A program made the position numbers and the translations under genes. This document shows positions 1-5,191 of a DNA stretch of 10,278 bases, in pieces (the stretch's first letter is position 1; every line of letters begins with the position of its first letter). The stretch covers positions 1-10,278 of the forward strand of contig JADFWE010000123.1 in assembly GCA_015222915.1 (NCBI GenBank), in the 5' to 3' direction. Source of the DNA: Pseudomonadota bacterium (GTDB lineage Bacteria > Pseudomonadota > Gammaproteobacteria > SZUA-229). Under the pieces are notes generated by a model that made no database searches, had not been told where the DNA came from, and saw only the letters and a list, made by a program, of their open reading frames with translations.

Positions 1-27
1 CCACCCTACAAAAACTAAAAGCTTTTC

Positions 28-51
28 CTTTGCGTCTTTGCGGCTCTGCGC
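28..51. repeat. 8-bp periodic intergenic repeat (CTTTGCGT-type, 3 units)
   Basis: Three consecutive 8-base units read CTTTGCGT (28-35), CTTTGCGG (36-43) and CTCTGCGC (44-51), followed by GAA. The reverse strand reads as GCGCAGAG-CCGCAAAG-ACGCAAAG. From memory, similar 'GCAAAG' strings turn up between genes in many environmental bacterial genomes, but I cannot check that here. No reading frame covers it and I propose no function. Confidence 0.5.
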
Positions 52-67
52 GAACAATGTTTTTAAG

Positions 68-95
68 GTCTGCTTTGTGTCAGAAGCAGACTTTT
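68..95 (+). terminator. Terminator-like hairpin for a gene left of the window
   Basis: GTCTGCTT (68-75) and AAGCAGAC (84-91) form a perfect 8-bp stem with an 8-base loop, followed directly by TTTT (92-95) on the plus strand. On the minus strand the stem is followed by CTTAAAAA, which is not a U-tract. It therefore fits termination of rightward transcription entering the window better than termination of the minus-strand rsd-like gene that ends at 136. The stem is short and only moderately GC-rich. Confidence 0.5.
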
Positions 96-135
96 ATCTC
101 TCTATACAACACTGGAAAAGTTTGAGTGAATGTAG

Positions 136-624
136 TTATGCGCTGACCGAGACCAGTTCGGGTTTTGATGGAGTCGCCAGCAGGGTATTGATCAGCTGAT
201 CTTCGAGATCGATGCGTGTCGCCAGTTCTTCACCAAGTTTTTCCAGATGTGCAGGCAACTGCTTGATGGCATCTTCATTAAGACCGGAAGTGTCATCATA
301 CAGATCATTAAAGGCAATCGCGATCTGAGTAGTGTCATTGATACGCGGCATGATCTTCTCAGCCAGCTGAATGACGTTACCACGGCGTTCGTTGCCTTCT
401 TCTATACGCCGGTATAATTCGAACTGCCCGGTCGCCATGTAATCGATCAGTTCCTGGCAGAATTCTTCGAGCAGTTCAAGAATGGTGCTCAAGTCATCAT
501 CTGCCACATCAGAAGATCTGGCAAGGTGGTAGTATTGAGATAGTACGGTGGTACGATCTTCGATGAGTTTTTTAATCTCTTGCCGTGTTCTGTCGCGACG
601 CTCGTTCGTTGCCTGTGATGCCAT
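136..624 (-). CDS. rsd: Rsd/AlgQ family anti-sigma-70 regulator
   Basis: This 162-residue protein matches the length of the Rsd/AlgQ family (E. coli Rsd is about 158 residues). Rsd binds sigma-70 in the cytoplasm and shifts RNA polymerase toward alternative sigma factors; AlgQ is the Pseudomonas relative. The recognisable blocks are LEEFCQELIDYMATGQFELY (residues 52-71, compare LDDFCQSLVDYLSAGHFSIY in E. coli Rsd) and LGEELATRIDLEDQLI (130-145, compare IGEALEARFVLEDKLI). It is predicted all-helical and soluble, with no signal peptide. The ATG at 624 follows a purine-rich AGGGGAAA at suitable spacing. A good promoter (685-713) lies in the 112-base gap upstream, so it probably does not rely on the barrel gene behind it. 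The N-terminal 20 residues are charged and diverge from the family. The name follows family membership; AlgQ would be an equally fair label. Confidence 0.88.
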   Translation of the reverse strand: MASQATNERRDRTRQEIKKLIEDRTTVLSQYYHLARSSDVADDDLSTILELLEEFCQELIDYMATGQFELYRRIEEGNERRGNVIQLAEKIMPRINDTTQIAIAFNDLYDDTSGLNEDAIKQLPAHLEKLGEELATRIDLEDQLINTLLATPSKPELVSVSA

Positions 625-684
625 GTGATTTCCCCTGTTTATCGAAGTTTTATAACTTTCTTTTTCTTACTATCGTTTAGCAGC

Positions 685-713
685 ATTGTACTAAAACCGA
701 AAACGTCTAGCAA
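685..713 (-). promoter_or_regulatory. Predicted sigma-70 promoter of the rsd-like gene
   Basis: On the minus strand TTGCTA (708-713, 4 of 6 to TTGACA) and TACAAT (685-690, 5 of 6 to TATAAT) are separated by exactly 17 bases. They sit about 60 bases upstream of the rsd-like start codon, inside the gap after the barrel gene. This would allow rsd to be expressed independently. It was found by eye, with no score behind it. Confidence 0.5.
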
Positions 714-736
714 ATGCAGTATTTGTTGAGGGATGG

Positions 737-1642
737 CTAAAATGGCATACCGAAAATCAGGCGGTATACTTTTACATTGTTGCCATAACGTATGCCCAGA
801 CCTAGTTGCGGTCTCTCGAAGAACAAAAAGTCAGGGATATTACTGATGGTGAAACCAAATTCGTGTTCGACGCCAATCCGTATCGGATTCCTGGTATTTT
901 CCAGGAAGACCAGGTTATTCGGGTAGTAAAAATTTATATAATAGATATTGGCGAAGAGTGGTTTATTGGCAAAACTGAATCCTCTGGGCAGGTTATAACT
1001 TATTCCGGTCTCGACGAGGGTGTAGTCTGAATCATTGCTGCTTAGCCTGCTTCGTTCGCGCGCGTAGAGGAGACGGTTACCAAGCGTAAAATACTGGCTA
1101 CCCAGACTGAAATTAAAATGACTTTTTATGCCTGTGCCCATCACCAGGACATTTGTCGTATTGTTCAGGTCTCTGGCGAAACCGTAGTCTGCAAACGGAC
1201 TCAGCGTCCAGTTGAGCGTAACCGGATGTCTGTATTCTATTCCGGGCAGGAAGGTGATGGTTGTAACATCGCTGATACCGGGAAGTTCTTCGGTGTCGAG
1301 CCCATCGAAATTGATGATGCCGATGGTGACAGGCAGTTTGAGGACCCATCCTTCTTCGGTCGAGGTTTTTTTTCTTATCTCATGCTCGAAAGGCAGCTGC
1401 AGCACGAACACCTTCTGTCCCGATGTGGTGTAGAAACCGGTACCGAGGTAACTGGCAAACGCAAAGTTTGTCAGGCCAAAAGCGCCATCATCTTCTGTCA
1501 CGGCAAACACGCCAGCTGAGCAATAGAGCATCAGCTGAAACAGGATGGCAGTGAATACTGCGGGTAGCGTGAATCCTGGTCGTGACTTTTTGATAAACGA
1601 TTTCAAGAGAGGAGAGGCTGTACTGATTAATATTACCGTCAT
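737..1642 (-). CDS. Predicted secreted outer-membrane beta-barrel protein, family unknown
   Basis: I do not recognise this family. From the ATG at 1642 it is about 301 residues; a TTG seven codons upstream (1663) would make 308. Numbered from that TTG, a basic segment KSFIKKSRPG (21-30) precedes a hydrophobic stretch and a likely signal peptidase I site, CSAGVFA|VTEDD (after residue 54). The signal is unusually far from either start, so a later non-ATG start such as the TTG at 1606 is possible, although none of them has a clear ribosome binding site. The mature part alternates hydrophobic and polar residues, is rich in aromatic, Gly and Asn residues, and ends VYRLIFGMPF with a terminal Phe. 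That is the classic signature of the last strand of a BAM-inserted outer-membrane barrel. Predicted location: outer membrane. Role unknown; it could be a porin-like or transporter-like barrel. It is divergent from the methyltransferase gene and upstream of rsd. Confidence 0.62.
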   Translation of the reverse strand: MTVILISTASPLLKSFIKKSRPGFTLPAVFTAILFQLMLYCSAGVFAVTEDDGAFGLTNFAFASYLGTGFYTTSGQKVFVLQLPFEHEIRKKTSTEEGWVLKLPVTIGIINFDGLDTEELPGISDVTTITFLPGIEYRHPVTLNWTLSPFADYGFARDLNNTTNVLVMGTGIKSHFNFSLGSQYFTLGNRLLYARERSRLSSNDSDYTLVETGISYNLPRGFSFANKPLFANIYYINFYYPNNLVFLENTRNPIRIGVEHEFGFTISNIPDFLFFERPQLGLGIRYGNNVKVYRLIFGMPF

Positions 1643-1778
1643 TATAGCGTGAAGCGCCTGCAATGCATAAATCTGTATGACAGGATCCTGCAGGACGCAA
1701 ACGATATAAACCGTTACTGAGGTATTGAGACGGTAATGATCGGGTATGATCTTCCACAGGACAGTTTATAATATCGTG

Positions 1779-2402
1779 ATGTCAAAACCATATTCAGAAT
1801 CATGTGATCAAAACAGGGAAGTAATACTCTCCGTTATCGAACCGCTGTTAACCTCAGCGACTGATGTCTTTGAAATCGGCAGCGGTACCGGGCAGCATGC
1901 CGTCTATTTCGCAGAGAAGATGCCTCATCTCAACTGGCATACCAGTGACCGTGCTGACTACCTCGAAGGCATAATTCACTGGATACACGATAGCGGACTG
2001 ACGAATGTTATCGAACCTGTCGAACTCGATGTTTCGGCGGAGCAATGGCCGGAGCTAAGTCCTGAAACGGAGCAGAGCAGATGTGTTGATGCTGTTTTTA
2101 CAGCGAACACCGTACATATAATGAACCCGTCAGATGTGATAAACCTCATAACGGGTGTTGCCAGCTTGCTGAGACCAGGCGGCAGCTTTTTCATCTATGG
2201 CCCGTTTAATTATGATGGCCGTTATACCAGTGAGAGTAATGCCCGTTTCGACCAGTGGCTGAAACAAAGAGATCGGAAAAGCGGCATAAAAGATTTTGAA
2301 ACCATCCTGTCGTTAGCCAGTCAACAGGGACTGGATCTTATCAATGATTACGCCATGCCGGCGAACAACCGTATCCTTTACTTCGAAAAACCTGGTCAGT
2401 AA
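1779..2402 (+). CDS. DUF938/METTL26-like SAM-dependent methyltransferase
   Basis: From the ATG at 1779 this encodes 207 residues, the usual DUF938 size. An in-frame ATG at 1746 would add 11 residues, but the family begins at KPYSES, so 1779 is preferred. The N-terminal KPYSESCDQNREVIL is the family hallmark. VFEIGSGTGQHAVYFA is the glycine-rich SAM-binding motif I, followed by WHTSD (acidic motif II region), AVFTANTVHIM (motif IV region) and LLRPGGSFFIYGPF (motif V/VI). This is a cytoplasmic class I Rossmann methyltransferase, a homologue of human METTL26. The substrate is unknown for the family and nothing here reveals it. It stands alone and is divergent from the barrel gene. An 8-bp hairpin overlaps its stop codon. 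A TATAAT at 1767-1772 lies too close to the start for an ordinary leader. Confidence 0.85.
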   Translation: MSKPYSESCDQNREVILSVIEPLLTSATDVFEIGSGTGQHAVYFAEKMPHLNWHTSDRADYLEGIIHWIHDSGLTNVIEPVELDVSAEQWPELSPETEQSRCVDAVFTANTVHIMNPSDVINLITGVASLLRPGGSFFIYGPFNYDGRYTSESNARFDQWLKQRDRKSGIKDFETILSLASQQGLDLINDYAMPANNRILYFEKPGQ

Positions 2403-2421
2403 TACCCTCGTCGTTACTGAC
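2395..2421 (+). repeat. Inverted repeat spanning the methyltransferase stop codon
   Basis: GTCAGTAA (2395-2402, which contains the TAA stop) and TTACTGAC (2414-2421) form a perfect 8-bp stem with an 11-base loop. No U-tract follows, so it is not a standard intrinsic terminator. It could stabilise the 3' end of the mRNA or be a binding site. The 250-base gap that follows, up to 2654, holds no other gene that I can support. Confidence 0.4.
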
Positions 2422-2640
2422 TAGCAACAGCCTGCCAGTGAAACTCTGAGCAAGTCCCGAATCGAGCAGATCGTCGCTTCATGTCAACAATTCATGACTT
2501 ATCCAGCACTCACTGAACGGCGCTCACGCGTTCTTTCTTCCTCATTGCTCCCATCAATGATCAGAACTGGTCAAAAGATTGGCGTATCTTGTCAATATTT
2601 TTCTTCTCGGCACCACTATTATTCAGGGATAGAAATAGGA

Positions 2641-2646
2641 AAGGAG
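2641..2646 (+). promoter_or_regulatory. Strong Shine-Dalgarno deciding the start of the Cys-rich small protein
   Basis: AAGGAG is followed by an 8-base spacer and ATG at 2655. The frame is open further upstream (to about 2589), but only this ATG has a ribosome binding site, and the conserved-looking Cys cluster starts 11 codons after it. Confidence 0.7.
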
Positions 2647-2654
2647 TGATACAT

Positions 2655-2849
2655 ATGGCTACTCGATACAGGCCAAAATTAAAACTGTGTGATTGTGGCT
2701 GTGGTGGATACCCGCGCGGAGCGGATTATATGCCGGGTCATGATGTTCGTATCTATAGTGCGATCGTGGGTCACGTAGGTAGTCTGCGAAATCTTAAAGA
2801 AGTGGTCGAACGTTATACCGGTAAACCGGTAAAGATGAGTTACGACTGA
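2655..2849 (+). CDS. Small Cys-rich (CxCGC...PGHD) protein, function unknown
   Basis: A 64-residue protein starting at the ATG behind a strong ribosome binding site. It has a basic N-terminus (MATRYRPKLKL), then C12-D-C14-G-C16-G, then YMPGHD with H29, and a C-terminal part predicted helical (LRNLKEVVERYTGKPVK). The C-x-C-x-C plus His spacing suggests a small metal-binding knuckle, probably zinc. Short proteins with a similar CxCGC...PGHD signature are familiar to me from bacterial and phage genomes, but I know of no established function. There is no signal peptide or membrane segment, so it is probably cytoplasmic. An 8-base tandem repeat, ACCGGTAA twice (2817-2832), lies within the coding sequence near its end. 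It may be co-transcribed with the small membrane protein about 95 bases downstream. I found no convincing promoter upstream. Confidence 0.72.
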   Translation: MATRYRPKLKLCDCGCGGYPRGADYMPGHDVRIYSAIVGHVGSLRNLKEVVERYTGKPVKMSYD

Positions 2850-2944
2850 GCGTGGAGCCGGAAAAATGGCGTTTTGTCATGATCGGTCAATAGCTTGGCG
2901 GTTAAGGTCAAGCAAACCGGATATTTCGGCTTAGGCTATTGCTG

Positions 2945-3235
2945 ATGATGTTGAGACGTAGAAAAAATGTCGTTGAGTCTGAGGTCGGGATTCAGACCAC
3001 AAAAATGACGCCAGGTGAACTGGCAGATAAGCTGGTAAATAATCTGAGTGTGGATAAGGTCAGTCTGCTGGATTATCTCAAATTTCTTTTTTTCTGCACA
3101 TTGTTACTGGTACCTGTCTACGCCATCATTAAAAGTGCCATGAGGTCTGACTGGCTGATGATGGTAATCGACGTGCTTCTGGTACCGGTAGGATTTGTCC
3201 ATGGTCTATTGATGTTGACCGGTGTAGTGAGTTAA
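2945..3235 (+). CDS. Small two-helix membrane protein, function unknown
   Basis: From the ATG at 2945 it is 96 residues; a TTG at 2939 and another ATG at 2948 are alternatives, and none has a good ribosome binding site. A basic MMLRRRK start leads into a soluble stretch of about 40 residues (MTPGELADKLVNNLSVDKVS). Two hydrophobic segments follow, YLKFLFFCTLLLVPVYAII and WLMMVIDVLLVPVGFVHGLL, separated by a short loop with charges (KSAMRSDW). That makes it a likely inner-membrane hairpin with both ends on the same side; the basic N-terminus suggests the cytoplasm. I do not recognise a family. The frame, composition and coherent topology argue that it is a real gene, but small hydrophobic frames can arise by chance. 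Confidence 0.5.
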   Translation: MMLRRRKNVVESEVGIQTTKMTPGELADKLVNNLSVDKVSLLDYLKFLFFCTLLLVPVYAIIKSAMRSDWLMMVIDVLLVPVGFVHGLLMLTGVVS

Positions 3236-3252
3236 CCGGCAGAAGATTTTTA

Positions 3253-3274
3253 TAGATGATGCCTAGATGATGCC
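3253..3274. repeat. 11-bp perfect tandem duplication
   Basis: TAGATGATGCC occurs twice in immediate succession (3253-3263 and 3264-3274), 18 bases after the small membrane protein gene and within the non-coding stretch that ends at the terminator at 3382-3414. It looks like a recent slippage event. Confidence 0.6.
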
Positions 3275-3311
3275 AGCGGGCGGTGTGTCATCATAGGTAA
3301 AACACCCGCAG

Positions 3312-3366
3312 CCAGGGCCACGGTATCCCTTTGAGTTTATATATCATCTCACACGTGGTGACCTGG
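3312..3366 (+). other. Bulged long-range inverted repeat in a non-coding stretch
   Basis: CCAGG (3312-3316) pairs with CCTGG (3362-3366), and CCACG (3318-3322) pairs with CGTGG (3354-3358), with a 1-base bulge on one side and 3 bases on the other. They enclose an AT-rich loop of about 31 bases. It lies 15 bases before the intrinsic terminator stem, so it could be part of a structured 3' UTR or a small RNA. The 226-base stretch 3236-3461 contains no reading frame I can support. Confidence 0.35.
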
Positions 3367-3381
3367 TAATTTATTAAGGCG

Positions 3382-3414
3382 CAGCGCATGGATAGATCAT
3401 CCATGCGCTGTTTT
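3382..3414 (+). terminator. Intrinsic (rho-independent) terminator
   Basis: CAGCGCATGGAT (3382-3393) and ATCCATGCGCTG (3399-3410) form a perfect 12-bp stem with a 5-base AGATC loop, followed by TTTTGTCT. The U-tract lies on the plus-strand side, so it ends rightward transcription, presumably of the two small genes or of a separate RNA between 3236 and 3381. It also lies past the end of the HopJ gene read on the minus strand, where it could act weakly in that direction. Confidence 0.8.
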
Positions 3415-3445
3415 GTCTGGACCTGTCTCTTACTCGGCAGACTGC

Positions 3446-3481
3446 TTTCAGGACAGGGGTTTCAGGACAGGGCTTTCAGGG
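3446..3481. repeat. 14-bp tandem repeat at the 3' end of the HopJ gene
   Basis: TTTCAGGACAGGGG (3446-3459), TTTCAGGACAGGGC (3460-3473) and a partial TTTCAGGG (3474-3481) run in tandem at a 14-base period. The HopJ stop codon (minus strand, 3462-3464) lies in the second unit, so the last few residues are encoded by repeat sequence. This suggests slippage in the tail of the gene. Confidence 0.6.
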
Positions 3482-3890
3482 CGCAACTCTCGAAGGCAAT
3501 GCCGGGCCAGCCGTATTTCATAAAGTTGCGTATATTGGCGTGGTCATCTCTGTCAGGGAAACCCAGCACGTCATCACGGTAATACCGGCCAAAACAGTTC
3601 AATGTCAGCTGTTCATCAAATTGCTGGATCTGTGCGAAGGCAAATATCTTGCAGGAACCTTCGTTAGTACCGGCTTCGTTAACCACGCTGTCCTCATCGT
3701 CCCGGCTACCGTTAGTAAAGCGGGCGGGCATGTAATCATAATACTGTGCTATCAGCTGTATGACCCGGTCAAATTCGATCTTCTCGGGATGCTTTTTCAG
3801 GGTTGTTATCTCAGCGCTCAGACCGCTGCTGCCGCTGCTGTTCGAGCTGTTAATATCTGTATCTACATTCGCTGTCACGGTTATTATCAT
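3462..3890 (-). CDS. HopJ-family protein (type III effector HopJ-like), probably a housekeeping homologue
   Basis: 142 residues. Residues 30-137 follow the HopJ family closely: LKKHPEKIEFDRVIQLI, YDYMPARFTNG, VNEAGTNEGSCKIFAFAQ, LNCFGRYYRDDVL, DHANIRNFMKYGWPGIAFE. HopJ was named from a Pseudomonas syringae effector screen, but relatives of roughly 110 residues are widespread in free-living gammaproteobacteria, and their biochemical role is not established as far as I know. Nothing else here belongs to a type III secretion system. The first 28 residues are an unusual Ser/Asn/Gly-rich extension (SSNSSGSSG, from an AGC-rich repeat) that the family normally lacks, so the true start may differ; I see no good ribosome binding site before the ATG at 3890. 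The 3' end lies in a 14-base tandem repeat. It is divergent from the MBL lipoprotein gene. Confidence 0.85.
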   Translation of the reverse strand: MIITVTANVDTDINSSNSSGSSGLSAEITTLKKHPEKIEFDRVIQLIAQYYDYMPARFTNGSRDDEDSVVNEAGTNEGSCKIFAFAQIQQFDEQLTLNCFGRYYRDDVLGFPDRDDHANIRNFMKYGWPGIAFESCALKALS

Positions 3891-3952
3891 CCACGTGTTT
3901 TTCGTTCTGCTATCATATCAGTGTTTTCTGTAAAAGATTCCCTGAAATATAC

Positions 3953-5053
3953 GTGTTTTATCGTTGTCGAATTTTACCCGCTACTGTGCTTCTGATGCTG
4001 ATGTTGTCAGGCTGCTCTCAATATACCCGGGATATCTTCTGGGAGAACAAGATAAAAGCAACACCCTATGCAGAAGCGGATGTCATGGTTCGCCCGGAGC
4101 TCTGGCGCGAAAACGAGATAAGCTACGCCTGGTTAGGTCATGCCACAGTATTGATCGATCTGTACGGCACGAAGATAATGACCGATCCTGTGTTGCTTGC
4201 CCGTATCGGTCCACCTGAAACCTTTGATAATTTTTTTGGTATAAGGCGCCTGACTCAATTGCCCATGGATGTCGATGCGATCACGGACATAGATCTCGTG
4301 CTGGTGTCTCACCCGCATTTTGATCATCTCGACCTTGCTTCGCTTGATCGTTTGTCCCGGCAGAATGATTTTGATCTTATCTTACCGGTATTGACGACAG
4401 ATCTTCTCGATACCGATCTATTTGACTCCGGGGTGGATGATACGGGAGCACACGATAGAGCCCTGTTATCCGCGAATGCCCACGTATTTGAACTCGACTG
4501 GCTCTCGCGTGCCCCGCAGCGTCATAACTATGAAGATTTCACCGTAACCGCATTCAGGGTAGAGCATTATGGTTTTGCCGACTGGGGAGATCGAGATGTG
4601 AAACGCGGGTTTAACGGTTATCTGCTGCAGGTGAAGAAGAACAGCAAAACCATCGCGTTTTTTGGTGACACTTCTTATTCGCGATACCGTGATGAATGGG
4701 GCAATATCCTGCCGCGGCCGGAATCGGTCAACTGGCGGAATAAATTTCCGACTGACGTTATTGCAGGAGGTATTGACCTGTGTATCATGCCTGTCGGCGA
4801 TGCTTATTATTACTGGAACCATATAGGCCCGGAAAAAGCGCTGCGTCTGGCAGATGAACTGAACTGTAAACACCTTCTTCCCATTCATTATTCCACTTTC
4901 ATATTGACGCCGCCTGAAAAAAGACCGGTCAGCACAAAAGAGCAGCTGCTCGAAGTGTTGAAAAAAACGGGGAAGATGGAGCTTGTCAGGTGTAACGATC
5001 TTCAGGGAGAACGTGTTTTTCCTGAACCCGGTGTCAGCTGTGTGCTACCTTGA
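3953..5053 (+). CDS. Metallo-beta-lactamase-fold lipoprotein, NAPE-PLD/COG2220-like hydrolase
   Basis: 366 residues from a GTG start. The N-terminus is a lipoprotein signal: basic RCR, hydrophobic ILPATVLLMLML, lipobox LSGC with Cys21. Ser at +2 predicts sorting to the outer membrane rather than inner-membrane retention. The catalytic domain contains LGHATVLIDLYGTKIMTDPV (61-80), SHPHFDHLD (H120, H122, D124, H125), H205 in RVEHYG, D239 in FFGDT and H312 in LLPIHYSTF. These match in order the seven zinc ligands of the NAPE-hydrolysing phospholipase D and UlaG-like branch, so a binuclear zinc hydrolase acting on phosphodiester or lipid-type substrates is likely. The actual substrate is unknown; beta-lactamase activity is not implied. 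No strong ribosome binding site precedes the GTG, but the signal peptide only works from about this point. The start of the next gene's open frame is less than 100 bases downstream, so the two may be co-transcribed. Confidence 0.85.
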   Translation: MFYRCRILPATVLLMLMLSGCSQYTRDIFWENKIKATPYAEADVMVRPELWRENEISYAWLGHATVLIDLYGTKIMTDPVLLARIGPPETFDNFFGIRRLTQLPMDVDAITDIDLVLVSHPHFDHLDLASLDRLSRQNDFDLILPVLTTDLLDTDLFDSGVDDTGAHDRALLSANAHVFELDWLSRAPQRHNYEDFTVTAFRVEHYGFADWGDRDVKRGFNGYLLQVKKNSKTIAFFGDTSYSRYRDEWGNILPRPESVNWRNKFPTDVIAGGIDLCIMPVGDAYYYWNHIGPEKALRLADELNCKHLLPIHYSTFILTPPEKRPVSTKEQLLEVLKKTGKMELVRCNDLQGERVFPEPGVSCVLP

Positions 5054-5191
5054 GATATCGCTGCAGATATTCCAGCCGGGTAAATCTCTGATATAGCATT
5101 ATCCATATCCATCTCGGCATCGGCTTCATCTTTGCAGGAAAACTGGGTTAAGATAGGTGTCAACACTGTTTCACAGGGCACGATCATCAAC

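Noticed and set aside
68..95. Hairpin as the terminator of the rsd-like gene
   Set aside because: The U-tract is on the plus-strand side; the minus-strand side continues CTTAAAAA.
1118..1519. Plus-strand open frame of 133 codons inside the barrel gene
   Set aside because: It is antisense to the barrel coding frame, has no ribosome binding site, and reads as a low-quality protein with no recognisable domain.
1767..1772. TATAAT as -10 box of the methyltransferase gene
   Set aside because: It ends only 6 bases before the preferred ATG and no matching -35 lies 16-18 bases upstream; a leaderless transcript cannot be excluded, but support is too thin.
3462..3890. HopJ gene as evidence of a type III secretion effector or pathogen
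   Set aside because: No secretion apparatus or chaperone genes are present, and HopJ-family proteins occur widely in non-pathogenic gammaproteobacteria.
3540..3995. Plus-strand open frame of 151 codons across the HopJ gene
   Set aside because: It is an antisense shadow of the clearly conserved HopJ frame and runs into the start of the MBL lipoprotein.
4466..4888. Minus-strand open frame of 140 codons in the MBL lipoprotein
   Set aside because: It is opposite a gene with a complete set of zinc-ligand motifs; no independent support.
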